This document shows, in pieces, positions 10,852 through 23,700 of a stretch of 64,000 nt of DNA. Position numbers and translations under genes: made by a program. Under the pieces are notes generated by a model that had not been told where the DNA came from, made no database searches, and saw only the letters and a list, made by a program, of their open reading frames with translations. The stretch comes from Hirudinaria manillensis (lineage: Eukaryota; Annelida; Clitellata; Hirudinida; Hirudinidae). The stretch covers positions 6,134,001 to 6,198,000 of the forward strand of contig CM067530.1 of the NCBI GenBank assembly GCA_034509925.1. Direction: 5' to 3'. Each line of letters starts with the position of its first letter. Positions within the stretch are counted from its first letter, which is position 1.

Positions 10852-10867
10852 ACACTCTTAAGAGTGT
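10852..10867. repeat. Perfect 16-base palindrome in array spacer
   Basis: ACACTCTTAAGAGTGT is a perfect inverted repeat about 350 bases after the copy 2 stop, followed by TTTTATTA. The same element recurs in the next two spacers, so it duplicated with the unit. It may be a protein-binding site or a 3'-side hairpin; which is not determinable from sequence. Confidence 0.85.
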
Positions 10868-11002
10868 TTTATTAAAATGGATTTTCATGTGAAATTATTC
10901 AACGGAACAGATGGCATTCACCGAATTGAAGTTATTTTTGAAATAATGAAAGTAGAAATAAAATCGATAATATGACGATTGTCGTATTCTTGAAAAAAAC
11001 GG

Positions 11003-11086
11003 CGCATTGGGAAACGATCGCATTGACAAATGCTCAGTGTAACTGTTATTAATGATATGTTATGATGTCGGCATAATTTATAAAAG
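11003..11086 (+). promoter_or_regulatory. Promoter cassette of array copy 3
   Basis: Paired CGCATTG motifs from 11003 and TATAAAAG at 11079-11086, 235 bases before the ATG at 11314. Confidence 0.65.
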
Positions 11087-11313
11087 ACAGACGGTGGAGG
11101 GCATTTGTTTACCCAATTAATGAATAATTTTTATATTGAAAATTTAATAAATTTTTAAAATTAAGCCTGAAATTTTTATTAATTATATTTACTGTTTTAT
11201 AAAATGTTAACCGCGATTAAGCATCTTTGGCATTGCACCTTTACATTGCGTTGTTATGTTTAAATATACAACACACATTACATTATTATATCTCATTAAA
11301 TTACAAGCTAATC

Positions 11314-12168
11314 ATGGACACCAAATCTAAGCAAAGTCTCGACAACACTCGCAGAAAAGAAGGCGACGACCACAGTCACAGCGACGACGACAGCGACGTC
11401 TACTACGACTGCAACAGCTTCAACGACTGCACCAACAATTTCAAGGACTGCGTCATCAACTTTAATGGTTTGAACGTCGACTTTAACAGCTGCAAAAACG
11501 AATTCGTCAACTGCGATATCAACTTCAACACCCCTGATGATTATTATGACGACTCTGATGATAGTGACTCTGAAGACAGATACTCTGAACATTACCATAA
11601 TCCTTGCGCTTGTCAGCCAATCATATGCCAAATCGTAAAAGCGGAGCAGAAGAAGGCCTTCAAACCACCGCTACCAGAGGATCAGTGGAAAGAAGTCACC
11701 AAGATGGCATCTGCCGTGGGAGAACTTGTGAACGTCATGGAGTATAGGGATTTGGTGGATTCCGACTTTGAAGAAGCTATTGATCTAGCTGTCAATTTTT
11801 ACGAAGGTATGGCGGAAGATTTGGTCTGCCCAGAAAGATCCGAAGCCTTCATTAGTGAGGTACAAAAGTCCTCTCTCGATCTGAAGAAGAAGTTGAAGTC
11901 TTTGTTTCTTAGAGAGTTGGATAAAAAGCAAAAGTCTCTTCTGGATGCTGTTTTTCCGGAGCAGCTTCCTGCCGAGTTTAAATTCATCCGTTCAGCTGTG
12001 ATGATGCAATTGAATGGTAGAGATAGTTGCTTGAGACCAATTGTGAAGAAGGTTCTGAAGGATGTCAGATCCAAGAACAGGAGCAGTTACGAAAAGAGTT
12101 TCGAAACGAAAGGGTCACCAAAAACAACTGCAGAAACTGTTAGTGAAGAAGCGGCTGCGAAAGTTTAA
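11314..12168 (+). CDS. Array copy 3: acidic Cys/Phe-repeat protein
   Basis: Single exon, 284 residues, apparently identical in protein sequence to copy 2. The few nucleotide differences I see are silent, such as GACTTT for GACTTC in the heptad block (11410-11532). The downstream spacer differs from that of copy 2 by a local replacement near 12370-12400, where a TTACTTGCAACATAACAATG-type segment replaces a GTGAAACATTGTTATG segment. Same unknown function. Confidence 0.82.
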   Translation: MDTKSKQSLDNTRRKEGDDHSHSDDDSDVYYDCNSFNDCTNNFKDCVINFNGLNVDFNSCKNEFVNCDINFNTPDDYYDDSDDSDSEDRYSEHYHNPCACQPIICQIVKAEQKKAFKPPLPEDQWKEVTKMASAVGELVNVMEYRDLVDSDFEEAIDLAVNFYEGMAEDLVCPERSEAFISEVQKSSLDLKKKLKSLFLRELDKKQKSLLDAVFPEQLPAEFKFIRSAVMMQLNGRDSCLRPIVKKVLKDVRSKNRSSYEKSFETKGSPKTTAETVSEEAAAKV

Positions 12169-12495
12169 ATTTTGAGAGATTAAGATTTGATTCGTTCATT
12201 AACATTTAACATAAGAACATAGGTTCAATAATAATAAATAAATAAATGAAATTTCCAATCAGCATTCAGTTTTCAATAGCCGATAATAACTTAAATAATA
12301 ACGATTATTATTTAACTTGACCCAATTTTAATGTTACATACATGAATTTATTTCACTATTTGTTTTACATCGTTCTTTTACTTGCAACATAACAATGTTT
12401 CACAATCATGCAATTATCTATAAAAAATATAATAAATTAAATGTTTGAAAATAAAGGAAATCAAAACAAAATTTAAAAATAAGTAAAAAATGATG

Positions 12496-12511
12496 ACACT
12501 CTTAAGAGTGT
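12496..12511. repeat. Perfect 16-base palindrome in array spacer
   Basis: Second occurrence of ACACTCTTAAGAGTGT, at the equivalent place after copy 3. Confidence 0.85.
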
Positions 12512-12645
12512 TTTATTAGAATGGATTTTCATGTGAAATTATTCAACGGAACAGATGGCATTCACCGAATTGAAGTTATTTTTGAAATAATGAAAGTAGA
12601 AATAAAATCGATAATATGACGATTGTCGTATTCTTGAAAAAATGG

Positions 12646-12745
12646 CGCATTGGGAAACGATCGCATTGACAAATGCTCAGTGTAACTGTTATTAATAAAG
12701 CGCCTTATTAATGATATGTTATGATGTCGGCATAATTTTTAAAAG
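12646..12745 (+). promoter_or_regulatory. Altered promoter cassette of array copy 4
   Basis: The paired CGCATTG motifs are present from 12646, but the TATA box reads TTTAAAAG (12738-12745) instead of TATAAAAG. A 16-base insertion containing AAAGCGCCTTATTAAT sits just upstream, flanked by a repeated TTATTAAT. Copy 4 may be transcribed more weakly or from a shifted start. Confidence 0.6.
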
Positions 12746-12972
12746 ACAGACGGTGGAGGGCATTTGTTTACCCAATTAATGAATAATTTTTATATTGAAA
12801 ATTTAATAAATTTTTAAAATTAAGCCTGAAATTTTTATTAATTATATTTACTGTTTTATAAAATGTTAACCGCGATTAAGCATCTTTGGCATTGCACCTT
12901 TACATTGCGTTGTTATGTTTAAATATACAACTCACATTACATTATTATATCTCATTAAATTACAAGCTAATC

Positions 12973-13827
12973 ATGGACACCAAATCTAAGCAAAGTCTCG
13001 ACAACACTCGCAGAAAAGAAGGCGACGACCACAGTCACAGCGACGACGACAGCGACGTCTACTACGACTGCAACAGCTTCAACGACTGCACCAACAATTT
13101 CAAGGACTGCGTCATCAACTTTAATGGTTTGAACGTCGACTTCAACAGCTGCAAAAACGAATTCGTCAACTGCGATATCAACTTCAACACACCTGATGAT
13201 TATTATGACGACTCTGATGATAGTGACTCTGAAGACAGATACTCTGAACATTACCATAATCCTTGCGCTTGTCAGCCAATCATATGCCAAATCGTAAAAG
13301 CGGAGCAGAAGAAGGCCTTCAAACCACCGCTACCAGAGGATCAGTGGAAAGAAGTCACCAAGATGGCATCTGCCGTGGGAGAACTTGTGAACGTCATGGA
13401 GTATAGGGATTTGGTGGATTCCGACTTTGAAGAAGCTATTGATCTAGCTGTCAATTTTTACGAAGGTATGGCGGAAGATTTGGTCTGCCCAGAAAGATCC
13501 GAAGCCTTCATTAGTGAGGTACAAAAGTCCTCTCTCGATCTGAAGAAGAAGTTGAAGTCTTTGTTTCTTAGAGAGTTGGATAAAAAGCAAAAGTCTCTTC
13601 TGGATGCTGTTTTTCCGGAGCAGCTTCCTGCCGAGTTTAAATTCATCCGTTCAGCCGTGATGATGCAATTGAATGGTAGAGATAGTTGCTTGAGACCAAT
13701 TGTGAAGAAGGTTCTGAAGGATGTCAGATCCAAGAACAGGAGCAGTTACGAAAAGAGTTTCGAAACGAAAGGGTCACCAAAAACAACTGCAGAAACTGTT
13801 AGTGAAGAAGCGGCTGCGAAAGTTTAA
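12973..13827 (+). CDS. Array copy 4: acidic Cys/Phe-repeat protein
   Basis: Single exon, 284 residues, protein apparently identical to copies 2, 3 and 5. It shares with copy 5 the silent change ACACCTGAT for ACCCCTGAT just after the heptad block (13069-13191), so copies 4 and 5 are probably the most recent pair. Its upstream TATA box is altered, making expression uncertain although the frame is intact. Confidence 0.8.
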   Translation: MDTKSKQSLDNTRRKEGDDHSHSDDDSDVYYDCNSFNDCTNNFKDCVINFNGLNVDFNSCKNEFVNCDINFNTPDDYYDDSDDSDSEDRYSEHYHNPCACQPIICQIVKAEQKKAFKPPLPEDQWKEVTKMASAVGELVNVMEYRDLVDSDFEEAIDLAVNFYEGMAEDLVCPERSEAFISEVQKSSLDLKKKLKSLFLRELDKKQKSLLDAVFPEQLPAEFKFIRSAVMMQLNGRDSCLRPIVKKVLKDVRSKNRSSYEKSFETKGSPKTTAETVSEEAAAKV

Positions 13828-14149
13828 ATTTTGAGAGATTAAGATTTGATTCGTTCATTAACATTTAACATAAGAACATAGGTTCAATAACAATAAATAA
13901 ATAAATGAAATTTCCAATCAGCATTCAGTTTTCAATAGCCGATAATAACTTATATAATAACGATTATTATTTAACTTGATCCAATTTTAATGTTACATAC
14001 ATGAATTTATTTCACTATTTGTTTTACATCGTTCTTTTACTTGCAACATAACAATGTTTCACAATCATGCAATTATCTATGAAAGATATAATAAATGTTT
14101 GAAAATAAAGGAAATCAAAACAAAATTTAAAAATAAGTAAAAAATGATG

Positions 14150-14165
14150 ACACTCTTAAGAGTGT
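14150..14165. repeat. Perfect 16-base palindrome in array spacer
   Basis: Third occurrence of ACACTCTTAAGAGTGT, after copy 4. The spacers after copy 1 (CTTAAG core at 9181-9186) and after copy 5 (near 15810) carry only degenerate forms. Confidence 0.85.
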
Positions 14166-14299
14166 TTTATTAAAATGGATTTTCATGTGAAATTATTCAA
14201 CGGAACAGATGGCATTCACCGAATTGAAGTTATTTTTGAAATAATGAAAGTAGAAATAAAATCGATAATATGACGATTGTCGTATTCTTGAAAAAACGG

Positions 14300-14383
14300 C
14301 GCATTGTGAAACGATCGCATTGACAAATTCTCAGTGTAACTGTTATTAATGATATGTTATGATGTCGGCATAATTTATAAAAG
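14300..14383 (+). promoter_or_regulatory. Promoter cassette of array copy 5
   Basis: Paired CGCATTG motifs from 14300 and an intact TATAAAAG at 14376-14383, 235 bases before the ATG at 14611. Confidence 0.65.
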
Positions 14384-14610
14384 ACAGACGGTGGAGGGCA
14401 TTTGTTTACCCAATTAATGAATAATTTTTATATTGAAAATTTAATAAATTTTTAAAATTAAGCCTGAAATTTTTATTAATTATATTTACTGTTTTATAAA
14501 ATGTTAACCGCGATTAAGCATCTTTGGCATTGCACCTTTACATTGCGTTGTTATGTTTAAATATACAACTCACATTACATTATTATATCTCATTAAATTA
14601 CAAGCTAATC

Positions 14611-15465
14611 ATGGACACCAAATCTAAGCAAAGTCTCGACAACACTCGCAGAAAAGAAGGCGACGACCACAGTCACAGCGACGACGACAGCGACGTCTAC
14701 TACGACTGCAACAGCTTCAACGACTGCACCAACAATTTCAAGGACTGCGTCATCAACTTTAATGGTTTGAACGTCGACTTCAACAGCTGCAAAAACGAAT
14801 TCGTCAACTGCGATATCAACTTCAACACACCTGATGATTATTATGACGACTCTGATGATAGTGACTCTGAAGACAGATACTCTGAACATTACCATAATCC
14901 TTGCGCTTGTCAGCCAATCATATGCCAAATCGTAAAAGCGGAGCAGAAGAAGGCCTTCAAACCACCGCTACCAGAGGATCAGTGGAAAGAAGTCACCAAG
15001 ATGGCATCTGCCGTGGGAGAACTTGTGAACGTCATGGAGTATAGGGATTTGGTGGATTCCGACTTTGAAGAAGCTATTGATCTAGCTGTCAATTTTTACG
15101 AAGGTATGGCGGAAGATTTGGTCTGCCCAGAAAGATCCGAAGCCTTCATTAGTGAGGTACAAAAGTCCTCTCTCGATCTGAAGAAGAAGTTGAAGTCTTT
15201 GTTTCTTAGAGAGTTGGATAAAAAGCAAAAGTCTCTTCTGGATGCCGTTTTTCCGGAGCAGCTTCCTGCCGAGTTTAAATTCATCCGTTCAGCCGTGATG
15301 ATGCAATTGAATGGTAGAGATAGTTGCTTGAGACCAATTGTGAAGAAGGTTCTGAAGGATGTCAGATCCAAGAACAGGAGCAGTTACGAAAAGAGTTTCG
15401 AAACGAAAGGGTCACCAAAAACAACTGCAGAAACTGTTAGTGAAGAAGCGGCTGCGAAAGTTTAA
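14611..15465 (+). CDS. Array copy 5: acidic Cys/Phe-repeat protein
   Basis: Single exon, 284 residues, protein apparently identical to copies 2-4, with its heptad block at 14707-14829. It is the last intact copy. Its 3' spacer resembles that of copy 2 in one part (GTGAAACATTGTTATG type) and that of copy 1 in another (GCAGCAATACTACGCAACAG), a mosaic pattern expected from gene conversion or unequal exchange. Confidence 0.82.
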   Translation: MDTKSKQSLDNTRRKEGDDHSHSDDDSDVYYDCNSFNDCTNNFKDCVINFNGLNVDFNSCKNEFVNCDINFNTPDDYYDDSDDSDSEDRYSEHYHNPCACQPIICQIVKAEQKKAFKPPLPEDQWKEVTKMASAVGELVNVMEYRDLVDSDFEEAIDLAVNFYEGMAEDLVCPERSEAFISEVQKSSLDLKKKLKSLFLRELDKKQKSLLDAVFPEQLPAEFKFIRSAVMMQLNGRDSCLRPIVKKVLKDVRSKNRSSYEKSFETKGSPKTTAETVSEEAAAKV

Positions 15466-16475
15466 ATTTTGAGAGATTAAGATTTGATTCGTTCATTAAC
15501 ATTTAACATAAGAACATAGGTTCAATAATAATAAATAAATAAATGAAATTTCCAATCAGCATTCAGTTTTCAATAGCCGATAATAACTTATATAATAACG
15601 ATTATTATTTAACTTGATCCAATTTTAAGAATAGATAAATGAATTTATTTCATAAGATTTTGTTTTACGTCGTTCTTTCAGGTGAAACATTGTTATGTTA
15701 TGTACATTATGTTATGTCATTACAATCCTGCAATTATCTATGAAAGATATAATAAATGTTTGAAAATTAAGGAAACCAAAACAAAATTTTAAAATAAGTA
15801 AAAAATGATGATACTCGTGAGAATTTTATTAAGCATTTTATTAAAATGGATCTTCATGTGAAATTATTCAACGCAGCAATACTACGCAACAGATGGCATT
15901 CACCGAATTGAAGTTATTTTTGAAATAATGAAAGTAGAAATAAAATCGATAATATGCCAATTGTCGTATTCATGAAAAACAGGCGCATTGAAGAACGATC
16001 GCATTGGCTAATGCTCAGTGTAACTGTTATTAATGGACGTTGTGTTGTAGGACATAGTTTATGAAAGAAAACTTCATATTATAAGAAATGCATCCTGATT
16101 TGATATCATCACTTCAAAATATTGAATTTTTTTGTGTGGCATTAAACGCGACGTTAGAAGATGTTAAACGTTTAAAGTTTGACATCCACATACATCCTGA
16201 TTTGTTAATTGAACTAATAAAGCAGTTTCGATTTATTGAGCTTCGGCGGTTTAAATCCAGAAAATTTTAATTGCAAAAAAATTTAGCCTTTATTGAATAA
16301 TCAATAACAAAGTATAAAAAATATTGCACATAATCCGCTCACACATTTCAGGTATGAGTTTGTTCAACGTAGTCTCATCGATATCAGTCAACGTAAACTT
16401 CCGGTTGACACGCGGCTGGTTCATGAGCATATTGCTGGATTATGTGCATGAGAAGAAATTAACAAGATTTGAGAA
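15466..16475. other. Right edge of array and spacer to ZnT7 gene
   Basis: Bases 15466 to about 16070 are the 3' region and terminal orphan cassette of the array. From 16071 to 16475 the sequence is not array-like. It holds a short open frame (16088-16270, not recognised) and an inverted repeat of 11-12 bases (TGCACATAATCC near 16324 and its complement near 16434) just upstream of the ZnT7 start. Confidence 0.5.
15984..16067 (+). promoter_or_regulatory. Orphan, decayed promoter cassette
   Basis: The paired CGCATTG/CGATCG element and the CTCAGTGTAACTGTTATTAATG stretch are still recognisable from 15984, but the TATA position reads TATGAAAG (16060-16067). The array leader and coding region do not follow. 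This is the right-hand boundary of the array. Confidence 0.6.
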
Positions 16476-19421
<2,946 letters not shown>

Positions 19422-20640
19422 GAAGCAGCTTCTGAATGGATGAGTTTGTTGACAGAAAGTGATGATCGTGTAGGAAATGTGTCGTCTGCATGTTGTTGGT
19501 CGCAGTGTATGAATTTTTTGAAAGTCGAAAGTTACATGTGGTGCCATCTTTCGTTCAATTTTTGTCAATTTTATGGTATCCAGTTGAAATTTGTTTTAAA
19601 TACAATTTTATCATCTAGTCAAATCTTGGGTCATAAATTGAATTGTAAAGGTGAGTGATTGCAGGTAGGTGAGCGTTCACTGTTGCGTTCAACATTCGGT
19701 AGTGTGTCACGCCTTGATGACCAGCTAGTAAGCATTGTCAAGCTGAGGCACTGAGACCTCGAGTCGTAGAGAGCACTTATTGTTCAAGTTAGAAGAAGTG
19801 AACCGAAATGTCGCCCTTGACTGAAGTTGCTTGAAACGAGTTTTACCTGTTAATCCGGATGGAAATTAACAAAAATCGCCTCACCAGCTGTGGGTGAGTA
19901 GTTTTTCCTTTGAGTAGCAGGTGCTTGTACGTCGAACAGGTGCTCGCTAAAATTCACGGGCTTGCTTTTTTCCTTTCGGATTTTCTATGACTTTGAGAAT
20001 AAAAACCGCGATTTAATGAAGATTAAATAAGGAATATTTGAATTATTCAGCTTACAAAATATCTTTTGGAAGACCTACGGGCATCTCATATCTTAATAAC
20101 TGCTTAAGTATACAATTATAACCATTTGGAGGATGTCTATCACCTCAGTTTCAGACACGATAGACATTGTTCGTAGCTGGCATGAGCCTGGTGTTTCTAA
20201 TCTTCGAAATCATCGATAACTTTCAATCGTTTCAACAATTTATAACAAATTAGAGCAGGATTCCGTGAACATTTTCGCAGCAAATATCCACTATTTTGTA
20301 GTTGTTTTAAAAGCATAACATAACATTAATTTATAGCAGGTAAGTAGACTGATGTCTGCGTTATAATAACTCCTTATTATTACTTAATACTAATTACTAA
20401 CAAGCATACATTTACCGAGACACAAAAAGCAGTTTTTTCCCCTAGAAAGACAATTCTCAGATCCCGATAAAAATGTTTCAAGATTGAACTGATTTCAATT
20501 CATATTGTCAATAAAGATTGAGAATCATTAAATAAATCCCAAACCTTGCTATTGAATCACGAAAAGCTGTTGAATTGTGCTGACGATGAGTTGTGATGCC
20601 AGTAACCAATGGAATTTGTCTATCAAAAGTCATTTGTGGG
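19422..20640. other. Intergenic, ZnT7 3' side and Grainyhead 5' side
   Basis: No exon or RNA gene was recognised here. The first part probably contains the ZnT7 3' UTR. A GC-richer patch lies around 19660-19930 without an interpretable frame. Confidence 0.4.
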
Positions 20641-20644
20641 CAGC

Positions 20645-20653
20645 TATAAATAG
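20645..20653 (+). promoter_or_regulatory. TATA box of the Grainyhead gene
   Basis: TATAAATAG lies 59 bases before the proposed first ATG (20704), the right distance for a core promoter with a short 5' UTR. It supports the choice of a tiny first coding exon. Confidence 0.55.
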
Positions 20654-20703
20654 GTCCAAAACGCCTGAGTCAATGCTTTCTTTTAAATTGGAAGCTAAAT
20701 AAA

Positions 20704-23700
20704 ATGGAGGGAAGGTATATTAATTTTACTAAACCTTATTAAATCTTATTACATAAACATGTAGTTAAATGTGGGGACATCAAGTTGGTAACAAATGACT
20801 TTCGAGAAAAAAAGCATCATTTAAACAAATACAAAACGTATTTTAAAGAAAGAAATTTTCAAAGAAACATTCAAATCCTTAAATTTTTGTTTCATTCTTT
20901 GGGGAGAATTATGAAAATAAATTAATTCAATAAATGAATGTTGAAGTTAAAATACAGAAATTCAAAATCACAACCTAAAAGTAAAAACTAATCCATTTAT
21001 TTCATTATTTCATTCATTCAATTTATAAGAGATGAACTATTAGGATCGTCTTGAAGAGTTCTCTAATGGCGTTTGTCGTATTCTGTGAAGCAGTGATGAA
21101 GAGTACGCTAAAGGGTCACCTACAAGCGAAGAGAAGATGATGCCCCAAGACATGGAGGCCTTTTTCAAGCACCCCCTCGTGGCCGCAAACCAGGCTGACA
21201 ATGGGGATGCCCTGGCACTTCTTCACGAATATCAAACACTTTATTCTGGACAAGCGGCTAGATCTGAAACTTCACCTATTCAGTAGGAATAAAAATGTAT
21301 TTTTTTAAAAGTGCAATTTTGTATTGAGTGAATAGTGGAAAATATATGCTTGAAGGATATTTGATGCAAACTTCGACCCGAAAGTGCCCGCAGCTTCCGC
21401 TTTGGACCCTCCTTTGGATGCAGCGGTAAGTGTCACATTGGTGTCATTATTTTACATGTTTAATTAATCAATTATATCAACTTGGATTGAAATAAAATAT
21501 TTGAAAGGATGAGAATATAAGTCGAAATGATAACTTGTTGCATATTGCAGTTTAAACCAGAAATTGTTGAAAAGAAAGAATTCTTTAATAACGAAGTCCG
21601 TCGAAGCTCAAATTCTGATTCTCTTTCAAAGCAAAACAAAGGAGCCATCAATGATCCTGCTTTGCCATCGATAAATATATTGAGCAGGTCAACTTTTTCA
21701 CAGAATGCCTATACCCCATCCTCTCCTACGCAATGCTTAAACTCCCAAAACACTTTCCGTTCATTACATACCGTTTCGGGTGATTGGAAGAACAGCATCG
21801 ACTCAAAAGTGCTGAACTCCACCGATGAGGTATTCAAGATAACTACTGATAATTTAGTAGATTCCAATGGAGTGACTGGTTATTATGACAAATTAAAAAT
21901 TGAAAATTCATTCAAGATTTGCAACAAGGCAAACGATTTGAAAGCGGCTAAAGTGCCTCTCTTATCCGCATTGAACAAAGATACTGAAGCTAATACCGCT
22001 CACTCAAGTCGTGTAGCTCCCACCAACAACCCTCCTCAATTCATCAACCAATCTTCTTTCTTACATCAGGCCACTTCTGCAGAAAGTTCGGCAATCGACA
22101 TGTCCTTTCAAAGTAATGCTCAAAACCTGAAAATGGCCACTAATAACACTTCGAGTAAGTTTTTAACGAGCAAGCAGTTCTTTGGAGACAGCGATCTCAT
22201 TCAAATGTTGGAGAAACAAATGCCTCCTGAACAGTTCGCCCAGTCAATCAGCATGTCTCTAAACTCTAAAAACTCACAAAAACCACACCCAAACTTCCCT
22301 TCGCTTCCTTTCCCGCTTCCCGAGGTGCCTTTGGGTTACCGACTCGTCATAACCCACCTTCCCATCACGAACGACCAGGAACCAGATTCTAAGCACATCA
22401 CTCAACTAATCATCGACAATCCAATAGTCCCTCAAGCAAATTCTCTTATTCCAGAAGCTCCTTTGAAACAAAATAACCTCTCGACTGTTGCTAATCCAAG
22501 AAATCTCGATGCCGAAGCATTTCAAAAGAAATACATCACTTCACCTCGATCCAACTTGAGGATGGCCGAAAACATCAATACGATAGCTCAATCATCCGCG
22601 ATTCCGAAGGAGAATATTTTAAAAAGGTCACTAGAAGAGGCCAATCTTTTGCCCTTACTAAACGGCCCTCAAAATGAGTCGTTGGCAGATCAAACTCAAG
22701 ACTTCGCACTTAATTCAACCCTAGAACTTCCTTCACTCCAAAAGGAACTCAACTTATCGACTTGGCAAAGTTCAGTTCATTCACCTGACGCATCATCTTC
22801 ATCCACTACCCCAGTAAGTTGTTTGTTATTAGTAATAACCTAATAACTTAATCAATCACTCATTAATTAACGTTAATTATTGCTGATTAAATATTCAACC
22901 CAAGGAAGTTTCTTGTTCCCCACCCATGAAGAAGTCTTCCTACAAAGGCAGGCCAAATACCCGTTGGAATCACATTACATGCATACCGAAGATGTAATGT
23001 ATTTATGATCTGTTTAAATGTATTCTAAAATAGTAATAATATATATTAGTATTTAAAAAAAAAGTAATAATATATATTAGTATTTAAAAAAAAAGTAATA
23101 ATATATATTAGTATTTAAAAAAAAGTAATTCACTGATTATTCCTATGAATGTCTTCAGAGAGCCCGATAATAGCGGATTTAAATTCTACCTCGAAGCAGC
23201 CATTTCTACGAATCCGAAGAAAAACGAAGATCGTGTGACTTACCTCAACAAAAGTACTTTGGAATAATTGCACAGTTTAATATTTATTATTTCGAATTAA
23301 TATAAATTAAGAAATAAATTAAACATGAAATCAATATTCAAAAGCGTTGATAAAAATTTGATTGATAATTAAAATGGACGTTAAACACAGGTCAGTATTA
23401 CGGTTTAGTTCTTCAACACAATCCTGCCATGCCGGACATGTTCCTTCCTTCCCAAACGTTAAAGGTGGCGGTATTTACCGGAAAATTATTTATTATACTT
23501 TGAACTTAATTAATCAATTTATAAGTGACTCATAATATCAGAGAAACGTAAACATTGAATAATGTTCATATATTTGTAATAAAATTTGTAAATACGATTA
23601 TGTTCTCCGATCAGTCAGTAGTCATGCTGGTCTTCAGAGAAAGACTTTCTGTTGCCGAAGAAATGAGAGCCTGGGAATGCTGGTATTCGAGGCAACACAG

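Larger units (their letters stand above)
7600..16070 (+). repeat. Tandem gene array, about 1.64-1.74 kb per unit
   Basis: Five intact units lie head to tail, all on the plus strand. Their ATGs are at 7909, 9650, 11314, 12973 and 14611, giving spacings of 1741, 1664, 1659 and 1638 bases. Each unit has a promoter cassette with TATA-like box, a leader of about 230 bases, a single-exon coding region, AATAAA-type signals and an AT-rich spacer. Copies 2-5 encode the same protein with only scattered silent differences; copy 1 is diverged in its coding part. A remnant (7085-7598) and an orphan cassette (15984-16067) flank the array. The near-identity points to recent unequal crossing-over or gene conversion. 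Confidence 0.95.

Noticed and set aside
16088..16270. 60-residue plus-strand frame beside the orphan cassette
   Set aside because: No match to the array protein or to a known family; AT-rich and short.
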